Shown: piece after piece, positions 1 to 10,275 of the stretch | Layout: the number at the start of each line of letters is the position of its first letter | Numbering within the stretch: the stretch's first letter is position 1 | NCBI RefSeq assembly: GCF_006965445.1 | Contig: NZ_CP041356.1 | Location: 2,232,001-2,296,000 of the forward strand | Reading direction: 5' to 3' | Source: Lactococcus protaetiae | GTDB lineage: Bacteria; Bacillota; Bacilli; Lactobacillales; Streptococcaceae | DNA: 64,000 bases | The notes under the pieces: model-generated | Seen by the model: the letters and a program-made list of their open reading frames with translations, nothing else | The model's database searches: none | Told to the model about the DNA's origin: nothing | Position numbers and translations under genes: made by a program

Positions 1-5
1 AAAAT

Positions 6-554
6 CTACAATTCTTTGCGATAACATACGTTATCTTTTAATTCTTCTTCGCTTAATATTGTTTGCGAAAATAATAGTCTATCTCTGGTTTGGTCACTTG
101 GATCATGTGAACCAGAATAGTCAATCTCACCTGTCTTGGTTCTCACTGGAATAACCACTCCCTTGGGATAAAAATAGAGCTGAGCAGTGTTGCGATGGGA
201 GTTTTCAGATTGCGTTTTCAAATAAGGGATATCTTCCACCGTTCGACCACCAAAACTTAAGAAATATCGCCTTTCTTTTACAAGAAGTATTCCCCCATCT
301 ACCGTCAATCCAGAGAGCGTTTTTTTCGCATCATTTTTCCAAACCCCTTGTAAAGCTGAATAATTACCATTTTCTAATTGTTTGTATTCTAATTCTCGAA
401 TCTCATCATCTGTGTAATCAACTCTATGGATGAGAGGATTATGAGAAGAACTTTCTACTTTTTTGGTTTGTTTATTATTTACAACAACTCCTAAAACGCT
501 CGGAATCATCACTATTAGTCCTATCATTAAAATGATTTTTACTATTATTTTCAT
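6..554 (-). CDS. Membrane-anchored DUF6287-like protein
   Basis: 182 residues. A hydrophobic N-terminal segment (about residues 4-24) is followed by a polar extracellular part, so the protein is probably a signal-anchored or secreted cell-envelope protein. The stretch LENGNYSALQGVWKND (about residues 60-75) resembles the NGxYSSLQGTW signature that I associate with DUF6287 proteins of lactococci and streptococci. No catalytic motif is visible. The stop codon is complete at the left edge and the start ATG is at 552-554. It is separated from mnmA by a minimal mosaic repeat and a terminator. Function unknown; the family call is from memory and moderate. Confidence 0.7.
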   Translation of the reverse strand: MKIIVKIILMIGLIVMIPSVLGVVVNNKQTKKVESSSHNPLIHRVDYTDDEIRELEYKQLENGNYSALQGVWKNDAKKTLSGLTVDGGILLVKERRYFLSFGGRTVEDIPYLKTQSENSHRNTAQLYFYPKGVVIPVRTKTGEIDYSGSHDPSDQTRDRLLFSQTILSEEELKDNVCYRKEL

Positions 555-641
555 TATTTACTTTCCTTTAACATTAGAAATAAATTATAAAATAATTATA
601 ACATCATCATTTTTGATTTCCTAATAAAATCTTTTAGAGTT

Positions 642-713
642 TTTATCAAAACAAGTGCTATCTCCGCTTAGCGAGGATGGTAAGCCTTGAATTTAGTCTC
701 GACTTCATTAAAG
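642..713 (+). repeat. Minimal copy of the mosaic hairpin element
   Basis: About 70 bp carrying the recurring left end (TATCAAAACAAGTGC, then TATCTCCGC) and right end (AGTCTCGACTTCATT) found on the longer mosaics elsewhere, with almost no interior. It shows the two ends as units independent of the variable middle. Confidence 0.6.
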
Positions 714-719
714 CGTCAA

Positions 720-752
720 AAAATCCGAAGCCTTTAGAACTTCGGATTTTAT
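720..752 (-). terminator. Rho-independent terminator of mnmA
   Basis: Perfect stem AAAATCCGAAG / CTTCGGATTTT with a short loop, 10 bp beyond the mnmA stop, with T residues on the minus strand. The A/T symmetry could also stop plus-strand transcription. Confidence 0.8.
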
Positions 753-761
753 TCTTTTGAT

Positions 762-1889
<1,128 letters not shown>

Positions 1890-2087
1890 TCACCATCTCT
1901 TTCTATTTTGATTTTACAAAATATCAGTTGAAGGCTGACTTTTGTGGTAACTTTCAGTTGAAGGCTGAAGTTAATAGGTAACTGATTAATTATAATTGAT
2001 TTTAGGAAAATTGTAAATATGTTCACTTCAAAAATTATTCTTTAAGTGAGTGGATAGGGAACGTCAATCTGTTCAAAGTCTAGCCAT

Positions 2088-2238
2088 TGAAGTGATTACT
2101 TCATTGGTGGGTTCCCACCAATGTTAAATAGAACGAAAGCAGAGCTTGCTACTTCGACTAGGCACGTTCGTGCCGTAGCGAGGATGGACAGCGTAGCCCA
2201 AAAGGGCGAAGATAGCACACACTTGCTAAGTTAAACCA
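2088..2238 (-). repeat. Mosaic hairpin element
   Basis: Contains the GAAGTGATTACTTC palindrome, a CATTGGTGGG/CCCACCAATG hairpin, GGCACGTTCGTGCC, and ends with the reverse of the common left end (GATAGCACACACTTGC). It lies between mnmA and the next gene, just upstream of that gene's promoter. Confidence 0.65.
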
Positions 2239-2268
2239 ATTGACTCTACGCTCCTTTGAGTTAGGGTA

Positions 2269-2283
2269 TGGTATAATAATTTT
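2269..2283 (+). promoter_or_regulatory. Extended -10 promoter, predicted leaderless start
   Basis: TGGTATAAT at 2269-2277 is followed by only 6 nt before the ATG at 2284. Transcription would start at or next to the A of the ATG, and there is no Shine-Dalgarno sequence. The same arrangement occurs at 4658, 31466 and 49858. Confidence 0.65.
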
Positions 2284-3060
2284 ATGATTGAACATACTGA
2301 AAATCCTTTAATTTTTAATACTGCTATTGGCGCCAAAAAGCGGGTTGAGACAATTTTACCTCCGACAAATTATTGCCCTTTTTGCGACGTAGAGCAGCTT
2401 ACTGATATTTTACGAATAGATCACAACAAAATTTGGTTGAAAAATAAATTTCCGACGATTGAGAAGGCTTTGATGACTGTGATTATCGAATCTGATAAAC
2501 ATTTAGGAGATGTTTCGACTTACTCTTTAAGTGAAAATCGGGAAGTTTTTCGTTTCGCTTTTGAGTGTTGGGATGAAATGATTAAATCTGGCGATTTCCG
2601 CTCTGTATTGATGTTCAAGAATTTTGGTCCACATTCTGGTGGGACTTTGCGGCATCCGCATTTACAGGTGGTTGGATTGCATGAGTTAGATGGCTATGAA
2701 CAAATCTCTCCTGAACATTTTGAAGGGATTGAGATAAAGAAAAATGGGTTGGCTGTGACCTTGTCTACTCGTCCTGTCATGGGCTTTGTTGAGTTTAATG
2801 TCATCATTTCAGAACTTGAGAATGTTGAAAAACTTGCGGATAGCGTGCATGAAATCACAAGTTATTTGATGACGGACTATATGGATGGTCGATGTGATTC
2901 TTATAATCTATTTTTCCATCATTTTAACGGAAAGTATATTTGTAAAATCGTTCCTCGCTTTATTACTTCTCCCTATTTTATCGGTTATAAGATTGCTCAG
3001 GTCAATAAATTAGAAAAACTTGAAGAAATCGCTGATGAAATTAAAATAAGATTGAAATAG
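2284..3060 (+). CDS. GalT/HIT-like DUF4931 protein
   Basis: 258 residues. The segment GGTLRHPHLQVVGL (about residues 119-132) carries an HPHLQ triad like the HPHxQ nucleotidyl-transfer motif of galactose-1-phosphate uridylyltransferases. An N-terminal CPFC (residues 36-39) could bind zinc, as in GalT. Overall it resembles DUF4931 proteins of the HIT-like superfamily, whose substrate is unknown. No gal genes are nearby. It appears to be expressed alone from a leaderless promoter and ends at a hairpin terminator. A nucleotide-sugar or dinucleotide activity is an inference. Confidence 0.75.
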   Translation: MIEHTENPLIFNTAIGAKKRVETILPPTNYCPFCDVEQLTDILRIDHNKIWLKNKFPTIEKALMTVIIESDKHLGDVSTYSLSENREVFRFAFECWDEMIKSGDFRSVLMFKNFGPHSGGTLRHPHLQVVGLHELDGYEQISPEHFEGIEIKKNGLAVTLSTRPVMGFVEFNVIISELENVEKLADSVHEITSYLMTDYMDGRCDSYNLFFHHFNGKYICKIVPRFITSPYFIGYKIAQVNKLEKLEEIADEIKIRLK

Positions 3061-3073
3061 GAGATTGACAGTT

Positions 3074-3098
3074 CTGTCAGTAACTGACAGGATTTTTT
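3074..3098 (+). terminator. Terminator built on the CTGTCAG palindrome
   Basis: CTGTCAGTAACTGACAG followed by GATTTTTT, 13 bp after the stop of the preceding gene. Confidence 0.6.
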
Positions 3099-3153
3099 AC
3101 TGGCTTAATTGATTATTGACTTACAAGTGATGTGAATATTTCTTATCAATCAT

Positions 3154-3189
3154 AAAAAAAATACTGACAGAAATCTGTCAGTATTTTTT
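3154..3189. terminator. Bidirectional terminator, CTGACAG type
   Basis: Stem ATACTGACAG / CTGTCAGTAT with an A-run on the left and a T-run on the right, lying between convergent genes (plus gene ending 3060, lipoprotein ending 3203). It can serve both strands. Confidence 0.75.
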
Positions 3190-3202
3190 CAATTTTATCC
3201 CT

Positions 3203-3817
3203 CTATTCTATCGTAATTTTAGAAATAATCTGAGCTGCTTTTTCATCAAAAGTAGTTGGAATTTCTAACGTCTGAGTGGTAGCAAGTAATTTTTTCGATT
3301 CACTCTTAACCCACGCAGCGTCATTCAAATACCGCGGGTCTTGATAGTGATTGGGATTTTTGTAAAAGTTAATAGAGCCGTCATGGTTGGAGCTGTAAGT
3401 GACAATTGTCGTGCCGGCCATCGTACCATCGGAGCTATAAGATAGAGTGACCGTAGTTTCAGGTTGAGTAATCGAGCCAGGATAGGAAAAGACAGCATGG
3501 TTTGATCCATTTTTAATGACAGTAATCGAAACTGGCTGGAAACTCTGATGATAATAAGCAAGCAAAGTCTCCGTGACTCTTGCATACTCAATTTGAGAAG
3601 TAGAATATCCAGCAAAAAGTGTTAAGCCACTAGAAGTTGTCTCGTTTTGTTGGTTGGTACTTTCTGGTACTTTAGTTTTTGTTTGAGATGAGCTTTTTTG
3701 TTGGCTACTTTGAGCTGATGCAGAGTTTTTCTCTTCTGAATGGTTGGAGTTTTTTGTACACGATATAAGTGAGAATACGGCTATTGTTGTCAATATTGTT
3801 AGGAGTAATTTTTTCAT
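3203..3817 (-). CDS. Putative lipoprotein of unknown function
   Basis: 204 residues. The signal peptide ends in the lipobox LISC (Cys20), so it should be lipid-anchored outside the membrane. Residues about 22-60 are a Ser/Gln/Lys-rich flexible spacer; residues about 66-204 look like a small folded domain with several Tyr/Ser-rich strands and no recognisable active site. The start ATG at 3815-3817 is the only sensible one. No operon partner. I do not recognise the C-terminal domain family. Confidence 0.75.
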   Translation of the reverse strand: MKKLLLTILTTIAVFSLISCTKNSNHSEEKNSASAQSSQQKSSSQTKTKVPESTNQQNETTSSGLTLFAGYSTSQIEYARVTETLLAYYHQSFQPVSITVIKNGSNHAVFSYPGSITQPETTVTLSYSSDGTMAGTTIVTYSSNHDGSINFYKNPNHYQDPRYLNDAAWVKSESKKLLATTQTLEIPTTFDEKAAQIISKITIE

Positions 3818-3902
3818 GTTTTTATTTTATCATAATAATATGAGAAGCATTCAGCAAAATAAAGGGTTCTGGATACTTTTTCACTTTAGCAAATATTGAA
3901 AC

Positions 3903-4079
3903 CTAAAATGGATTTTCCTCTGAAATTCCAAGTTGGAGTCGGTCAAGTGGTTCGCCAAACATACCTGCCCAACCATCAAAGCCAGCTATAGATGTACCAT
4001 CATCACAACAAACGTTTAGCCAACCAGTTCTGGCTGTAGTTTGAGAGCGGTAATAGCTTTGAGAGTAATGAGATGGAAT
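3903..4079 (-). pseudogene. 3' remnant of an exported W-rich domain protein
   Basis: An open frame of nearly 60 codons without a start, ending in a TAG at 3903-3905. It encodes WLNVCCDDGTSIAGF and then GWAGMFGEPLDRLQLGI, like the repeat units of secreted surface or hydrolase proteins (ChW-like, low certainty). The frame runs into the end of the adjacent mosaic element at about 4080 and hits a stop there, so everything upstream is missing. It is probably the C-terminal stump of a gene lost when the element arrived or by a later deletion. Confidence 0.55.
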
Positions 4080-4474
4080 GAAGTCAAGACTTATTCAGTG
4101 GGAGTTTCGACTCACCACTAAATTTAAGGTACAACCTCACATCTTCGATATGAGGTCACCTTGTCCAAGAAGTCTAGGCGCTAAAAGCGCCAACGCCCTA
4201 TGGCAGTCGGACGAAATTCGAAGCTTGCCATTCCGACTAGGTGCTTTGCCTTTTGCTCTTGCTGCTTTAGCAGCTAAGCAAACGGACAGCGTAGCAACGA
4301 AGTTGCGTAGACCGTTCGCAGAACGGCGTGCGAAGCACGTAGCACCTTAGCGAGGATGGACAGCTGCTTCATCCCCTACCTAAGACAGGATAGCCGTTGT
4401 TGTTTTAGCAACTTATGGATATGCTAGTTGTTATACCTAGGTAGGGGTGTTAGCACACACTTGCTTTGATAAAA
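4080..4474 (-). repeat. Long mosaic hairpin element
   Basis: About 395 bp bounded by GAAGTCAAGACTTATTCAG and TTGCTTTGATAAAAT, the two common ends. The interior is a chain of short hairpins (CGTGCGAAGCACG, CCGTTCGCAGAACGG, GCAACGAAGTTGC, GCTGCTTTAGCAGC). Any open frame inside it is repeat-derived. From 4475 to 4657 I see only AT-rich intergenic sequence leading to the next promoter. Confidence 0.7.
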
Positions 4475-4657
4475 TGTAATATCAATTCCCTAAACTTGTT
4501 TTAGGGTTTCATGAAAGACCATTCAACATATGTTATACCTATACCATCAGAATCCTCCTAATTTCCATAATGTTATGCAAATCAAAATATCATAGCAACT
4601 AATATATCATCATTCTCTCGTAAAAGATGGCTTCTTAAGCATTGATAAAAATGATTT

Positions 4658-4672
4658 TGGTATAATATAAAC
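4658..4672 (+). promoter_or_regulatory. Extended -10 promoter, predicted leaderless start
   Basis: TGGTATAAT at 4658-4666 then 6 nt to the ATG at 4673; no Shine-Dalgarno sequence before the ATG. Confidence 0.65.
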
Positions 4673-7317
4673 ATGAAGTTTATCAAAAATAATAAATGGG
4701 CACTGCTTGCAAGTTTCGTTCTTCCAATTCTACTAATGGCAGCAACACTTGCTATGACTGGAATTTACTGGGGCAGTGGAAGGTCTATTTTGGCTGGAGA
4801 TGCTTATCATCAGTATGTCGCCATTCATTCTCTTTATCGAAATATTCTACATTCTGGTGGTACGCAAGGATTTTTATATACCTTCACGAGCGGGCTAGGA
4901 TTAAATCTTTATGCTTTTTCCGCCTATTATATGGGGAGTTTTTTCATGCCCCTCACATTTTTCTTTAATGTTCATAATATGCCAGATGCTTTATATCTGA
5001 TTACCCTTTTAAAATTTGGTTTTATTGGTTTATCAGCTTTTGTCAGTTTCAAAAATATGTATAAAAAGCTGTCAGTAATAATAGTAGTTGCTGTCAGCAC
5101 TTCCTTTGCGCTGATGAGTTTTTTAACTTCACAACTTGAAATTATCATGTGGCTAGATGTTTTCATCTTGCTCCTCTAGTCATTTGGGGATTACATCGAA
5201 TGATGGATACTGGTCATCGGTGGTTATATTTTGTCACACTTCTCATTTTATTCATTCAAAATTATTATTTTGGATTTATGGTTGCGCTCTTCCTTGTTCT
5301 TTATTTCTCGGCTCGCAACCTAGCAAAATGGTCTTGGAAAAAGACCTTTGATTTTGTGATTACATCGGGATTAGCAGGCTTTTCTAGCCTTATCATGTTA
5401 CTGCCAATGTATCTTGATTTAAAGGCAAATAATTCTGACGCCCTATCAGTGCTGGCAGGAACTTTCACAGATAATTCTCATCCATTAGACATTTTTGCTA
5501 AGAACTTTGTTGGTTCTTATGATACGACTCAATTTTCTGCTGTACCAATGATTTATGTTGGTATGATGCCATTTGCGCTTGCTATTCTCTTCTTTTTTAC
5601 GCGTTCAGTACAGTTTAAAACAAAGCTGGCTTATCTTGGGATTATTGTATTCCTTATTGCCTCTTTTTACTTACAAGTTTTAGATTTATTTTGGCAAGGA
5701 ATGCACTCTCCCAATATGTTTTTGCACAGATATGCATTTTTGTTCAGTCTGATTATTGTACTGATGGCTTTAGAAAGCCTTGTCAGATGGCATGAATTTA
5801 AAACTTGGCACGTTATTTTACTGACAACTTTTCTGTCAGTAGGCTTTCTTGCCACAGTTATGTTTGGCAACTATAAATACCTTGAATCTAGCCCTGTCCT
5901 TTTGACTTTTCTCTTTGGATTAGCTTATTTTATCTTATCTATGAGTTCCATTAGAAATTGGATTCCTTCTCATCTGTTTGTTATTATTCTCTCAATTTTT
6001 ATGATTATCGAAAGTGGTATTAACAGTTTATATCAGATTCAAGGTGTTCAAAAAGAATGGAATTTTGCTAGTCGCGAATACTACAACACTCAGGTCAAAC
6101 TCCTCAATCCGATTGCTAAAGAAATCCAGAATCTGACCGGAACAACATTCGCCAGAGCAGATAACACAACACCAGATACCGCCAATGATGGCATGAAGTA
6201 TGGATTTAATGCCATCTCACAATTTTCATCAGTGAGAAATAGCAATTCTAGTAGAGTCATGCGGGAACTCGGTTTTCACACTGATGATACTTTTTTAAAC
6301 CTGCGCTACCCTGGTAACACGCTCTTAATGGATTCTCTGTTTGGTGTTACTTATAACATCAATCAATTTCAGCCCGATAAATATGGATTTTCTCTTGTTT
6401 CTACTGACAAAAACTTGTCAGCACTTACAAAGAATCGCTTGGCACAAAGCCTTGGAATTTTCGTTCCAGGCGGTTTCAAAGATGCCCAACTTTCAACTTC
6501 TGATCAAACATCAGACATTATAAAAAATCAAACCAACTTTCTGTCAGCACTGACAAAAACAAAATCATCTATTTTTAAAGAATTTTACACGACAAGTGAG
6601 CATACAGATGATAAAATCACAGGATATAGTAACTCAGTCACCCTGACGCGCAAGAAAACATCGACTGCAACAGATGTCTCGGTCACTTATGGCATTACTG
6701 CACCCGCTCATAGTCAAATTTATCTGTCTGTTCCAAATATCAGCTATATCAGTGATTCCGCAACAAATACGATGATTAACATCAGCTCAAGTAGCCAAGG
6801 TGTAACACACTCTTTGGCAAATTATTACGTTGGCACAAATGATACTGGTCGCTTTTTCAATTTAGGTGCTTTCTCAAATTCTACTCCACTCAAAGTGACA
6901 CTTTCATTCCCAGAAAATTCGCAAGTCAGCTTTGATACGACGTCATTTTGGAGCTTAAATACACAACTCTACACAAGCGAAATGAATAAATTAAAAGCAC
7001 ATAGCCCACAAGTACAACTCATTAAAAATGGTGCAAAATTAGCTTATTCTGAAAAAGAAGCTGGTGACATTTTCCTTACCCTTCCTTATGATAAGGGTTG
7101 GACTGCTCAACTCGACGGTAAAACAATCAGCATTACCAGAGCGCAAAATGGCTTCAGTAAAATCCATGTTCCCGCTGGAACCCATAGCTTAACTTTACGC
7201 TTTTTCCCACAAGGCTTGAAAGTAGGTATTATTTGCTTTATCAGCGGAATTTTGTTATTTATAACTTATGACCGTATCGCTAAGAAAAACAGAAAATCAG
7301 GAGGTTCAAAAAGATGA
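4673..7317 (+). CDS. YfhO-family multi-pass membrane protein (frameshifted)
   Basis: The gene reads in one frame from 4673 to about 5160 and in another from there to 7317. Joining them gives a continuous YfhO-like protein of about 880 residues with 12 or more membrane helices, a family implicated in glycosyl transfer to lipoteichoic acid or other envelope polymers. The N-terminal SGRSILAGDAYHQYV is typical of the family. The break lies at GATGTTTTCATCTTG: one extra base, for example in the TTTT run at 5160-5163, restores WLDVF-HLAPLVIWGLHRM. The last nucleotides overlap the next gene (ATGA). Either a sequencing slip or a real pseudogene; the long intact downstream frame favours a slip or a very recent mutation. 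Confidence 0.85.
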
Positions 7318-7469
7318 AAACTAAATCACTTATTCCAGCCGTACTCGGTATCTGCGTTGTTCTCGCTATCCCTATAAGTTACTCATTAAAAACCAAGTCT
7401 ATTGAAGTCAAATTCAATAAAGGTGGGTTATTGAATCCAGAATTATACAATAAGAAAAGTGTTGATTAA
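7314..7469 (+). CDS. 51-residue membrane-anchored protein coupled to YfhO
   Basis: ATG at 7314-7316 overlaps the YfhO stop codon as ATGA, and a good ribosome site (CAGGAGG) sits at about 7298-7304, so translation is coupled. The product starts MKTKSLIPAVLGICVVLAI, one membrane helix at about residues 5-25, followed by a short basic tail ending NKKSVD. The stop TAA (7467-7469) lies inside the terminator palindrome and overlaps the copA stop on the other strand. Function unknown; a small partner of the YfhO protein is an inference. Confidence 0.65.
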   Translation: MKTKSLIPAVLGICVVLAIPISYSLKTKSIEVKFNKGGLLNPELYNKKSVD

Positions 7470-7482
7470 TCAACACTTTTTA
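7455..7482. terminator. Bidirectional terminator containing two overlapping stop codons
   Basis: Palindrome AAAAGTGTTGAT / ATCAACACTTTT followed by T residues on both strands. Its centre, GATTAATC, supplies the TAA of the plus-strand small gene (7467-7469) and the TAA of copA on the minus strand (7466-7468). Confidence 0.8.
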
Positions 7483-9661
7483 TTTTTACTTTAGTCAGTA
7501 ACAATGAATTCAAAATCACAGAAACAGAGGATAAGCTCATCGCGGCAGCCGCAAGCATTGGATTTAATAAACCCAAAGCCGCCAGTGGAATTCCAATGAT
7601 ATTATAGACAAAAGCCCAAAAATAATTTTGCTTAATCTTCATCATCGTTCTTTTTGCTACTTCAAAAAATGATAACAATTTGTGAAGCTGACCACCAATA
7701 ACTGTCACATCTCCTGCTTCCATCGCAATGTCAGATCCTGTAGCCATCGCCATCCCAATAGTTGCCGAAGACAGCGCAATCGCATCATTGATTCCATCAC
7801 CAACCATCATAGATTGTGGTGTTTTTTGCACAATTTCTGCTTTTTGCTCTGGTGACAATCCTGCACTCACTTCATCAAGTTTTACAATTTCTTGAATTTT
7901 ATGAGCTGACACCTCATTATCCCCTGTCAGCATCACAGTTTTTAATCCTTGCTTGCGAAGTCTATCAATGACAGCTACACTCTCTGTTTTTACAGTAGAG
8001 GCAAATGTTGCAACAGCAAGCAGCTGCGTTTCATTCGCTAGATAAATCACTGTATCATCCGTTTCAAAAGGAATCGTTAAATTCAAATCATTCATTAACT
8101 TGTCATTACCTGCAAAATATTTTTGACCAGCAATTTCTGCTGACAAACCTCGTCCAGCGATTTCTGTCAGCGCTGACAACTCATACAATTCTCCATCAAA
8201 TTGAATGGATTGCGCTAACGGATGATTAGAATGTGCTTCAAGACTTGCAAGGATTTTGAAAGCATCATTACCACTCAAATCGTAAGAAGTTTCACTGACG
8301 AAAGTTTTTAAATTTCTGTCAGTACTGACAAAACTTCCGTCAGTAGCTGATGACACTTTAAAATCGGTTAATTCAAAATCTCCAGTCGTAATTGTACCCG
8401 TTTTATCAAAAAACACTGTTCCAATCATTCCTGCAAGCTCCAAAGCATTTGTATTTTTTATCAATAAACCATTCTTAGCCGCCAAGCCCGTTCCGGAAAT
8501 AATCGCTGTTGGAGTCGCTAACCCCAAAGCACATGGACACGCAATCACCAAAACCGCTACCGAATGCATAATCGCTGTCAACAACACGCCACCTATCAAC
8601 CAAGTTGCGATAAAAGCCATCAGAGCAATTCCAAGTACGATTGGCACAAAAATTCCCGAAATTTTATCCGCCAATTTTTGAATATTTGGTTTAGAACCTT
8701 GTGCCTCGCTCATCATCTCTACCATTCTAGAGATTGTCGAATCATTCAAATCATGCACAACAACAGCTTTAATCTCACCATCCAGATTAATTGCACCTTC
8801 AAAAAGCACATCATCATCTGCTTTCACAACAGGCAACGACTCTCCCGTCAAATGACTTTCATCAAAAGAAGCTTTCCCCGACAAAATCATTGCATCCAGT
8901 GGCACTTTCTCACCTGGAAGTATTTTGATAACATTACCAGTTTTGACCTGTTCAATTTCAAGGTCTCCATCCATTGTATGCACAAGTTTTGAACGCGTAG
9001 ACATCAGCCCAGTGATAGCAGAACTTGTTTTTTCTTTAGCATTTTGCTCAAGGAGTTTTCCCATCACCACTAAAGTAATAATTACCATCGAAGACTCAAA
9101 GTTCAATGCATTTTCCTGTCCCATAAACACAGCCAAAATCAAACTTGAAAAATAAGCAACAGATGTTCCTAGCGCAACCAAAACATCCATATTTGCTGAC
9201 TTATTTCGTAGCGCATGATAAGCACCAATATAAAAGCGACTTCCCACAATAAATTGCACAGGTGTAGCCAAAATAAATTGTAACACCGGATTGTGCAAAA
9301 ACATGACCCAAACCAAGTCATGAAGTCCAAATATTGAAGCAAACATGGCAATCACCAGTGGCAAAGTCAAAACGACTGCTCCCCAGAAAGAATAACGCAG
9401 ATTTCTCGCTTTTCTAGCCACCTCTTGAGCAATTTTTTCTTGATGCGCTTTATCATTTACAATCGCCCCATACCCAGCTTTTTCAACTAAAGCAATGATT
9501 TCTGCATCAGACATTGATTCATCAGCAACCACTTTTGCTTTCTCTGTTGCCAAATTTACTGTTGCCTCAGTAACTTTCTCTGAAGCATTCAGCGCCTTTG
9601 AAACCGTGTTAACACAATTTGCACAAGTCATTCCTGTAATAACGAAACTCTGACTTCTCAT
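7466..9661 (-). CDS. copA: Copper-translocating P1B-type ATPase CopA
   Basis: 731 residues, a complete heavy-metal P-type ATPase of the cell membrane. In order: one N-terminal HMA domain with MTCANC (CxxC at residues 13-16), eight predicted membrane helices, the actuator loop, the CPC ion-binding motif (CPCALGLATP), the phosphorylation site DKTGTIT, an HP motif (SNHPLA) and GDGIND. CPC plus HP indicates Cu+ export. The nucleotide-binding domain contains an extra Ser/Thr-rich stretch (ATDGSFVSTDRN) encoded by copies of the CTGTCAG palindrome at 8313-8350. It is transcribed from its own cop-box promoter about 140 bp upstream. Confidence 0.96.
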   Translation of the reverse strand: MRSQSFVITGMTCANCVNTVSKALNASEKVTEATVNLATEKAKVVADESMSDAEIIALVEKAGYGAIVNDKAHQEKIAQEVARKARNLRYSFWGAVVLTLPLVIAMFASIFGLHDLVWVMFLHNPVLQFILATPVQFIVGSRFYIGAYHALRNKSANMDVLVALGTSVAYFSSLILAVFMGQENALNFESSMVIITLVVMGKLLEQNAKEKTSSAITGLMSTRSKLVHTMDGDLEIEQVKTGNVIKILPGEKVPLDAMILSGKASFDESHLTGESLPVVKADDDVLFEGAINLDGEIKAVVVHDLNDSTISRMVEMMSEAQGSKPNIQKLADKISGIFVPIVLGIALMAFIATWLIGGVLLTAIMHSVAVLVIACPCALGLATPTAIISGTGLAAKNGLLIKNTNALELAGMIGTVFFDKTGTITTGDFELTDFKVSSATDGSFVSTDRNLKTFVSETSYDLSGNDAFKILASLEAHSNHPLAQSIQFDGELYELSALTEIAGRGLSAEIAGQKYFAGNDKLMNDLNLTIPFETDDTVIYLANETQLLAVATFASTVKTESVAVIDRLRKQGLKTVMLTGDNEVSAHKIQEIVKLDEVSAGLSPEQKAEIVQKTPQSMMVGDGINDAIALSSATIGMAMATGSDIAMEAGDVTVIGGQLHKLLSFFEVAKRTMMKIKQNYFWAFVYNIIGIPLAALGLLNPMLAAAAMSLSSVSVILNSLLLTKVKIKSVD

Positions 9662-9800
9662 CTCATAAACCTGAATTCACAACACTTTACATTAGTGAAC
9701 CCAATTCCTTTCTTCAAAAATTCTTCTCATAGAGCCTAACCAGTATCAGAAAAACTAATTAATATTTAACTTCGCATACGCTTGCTTTCGTTATAACCAT

Positions 9801-9829
9801 AGTTTACACTTGTAAACAAACATTGTCAA
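9801..9829 (-). promoter_or_regulatory. copA promoter with cop box
   Basis: TTGACA (9824-9829), a 17-bp spacer and TAAACT (9801-9806). The CopY/CopR operator TACACTTGTA (consensus TACAnnTGTA) at 9805-9814 overlaps the -10 box, so the copper-free repressor would block RNA polymerase. The stretch 9662-9992 otherwise holds only the roughly 140-nt copA leader and spacer DNA. Confidence 0.85.
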
Positions 9830-9992
9830 GCACAAACTCACCGCTTTTTCAAATGCTCAAAAAACACAAGCCCTAACTTTATCCAAATACAAAAATCACC
9901 TCTGTCAAAGTGACAAAAGTGATACTCTATTATTAATTTACTTCAGATTAGTCGACAAAATCAGTTGACTTTTCAACCCTTAAAAATGAAAA

Positions 9993-10202
9993 TTATAAAT
10001 TTACTTTATAACCTGCCTCAGCCACTGCAGCGCTCATCGCTTCAAGGGTTGCAGGAATATCAAATTTCACCAAAGCCTCATTCTTCTTTAAAGAAACCTT
10101 TGCTTTTGCCACTCCCTCAACTGACTCTAACGCCTTAGTCACGTGCATCACGCAATGTTCACAAGTCATACCTTCAATTTTTAATGTTTCTTTCATCGCC
10201 AT
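9993..10202 (-). CDS. copZ: Copper chaperone CopZ
   Basis: 69 residues consisting of a single HMA fold with GMTCEHCV (CxxC near residues 14-17), the Cu+ site that delivers copper to the CopR repressor and the CopA ATPase in related firmicutes. It follows copR by 73 bp and is probably in the same transcript. A second Met at residue 3 (MKETLKIEG) is an equally possible start. No clear terminator before copA. Confidence 0.92.
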   Translation of the reverse strand: MAMKETLKIEGMTCEHCVMHVTKALESVEGVAKAKVSLKKNEALVKFDIPATLEAMSAAVAEAGYKVNL

Positions 10203-10275
10203 AATTTACTTCTCTCTTCTAATTATTAACTGATTGTCTTAGCTTTCCAAACACTCATTGATAATCCTACAATTA

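Noticed and set aside
4078-4350. Open frame of 90 codons ending in RRAKHVAP
   Set aside because: It lies wholly inside a mosaic element, and the same peptide endings recur in frames at 26976-27194 and 44223-44408, so it is repeat sequence and not a gene. It has no ribosome site.
8564-8992. 142-codon plus-strand frame inside copA
   Set aside because: Antisense to a well-conserved ATPase with intact motifs; no ribosome site; product His/Asn/Phe-rich nonsense.
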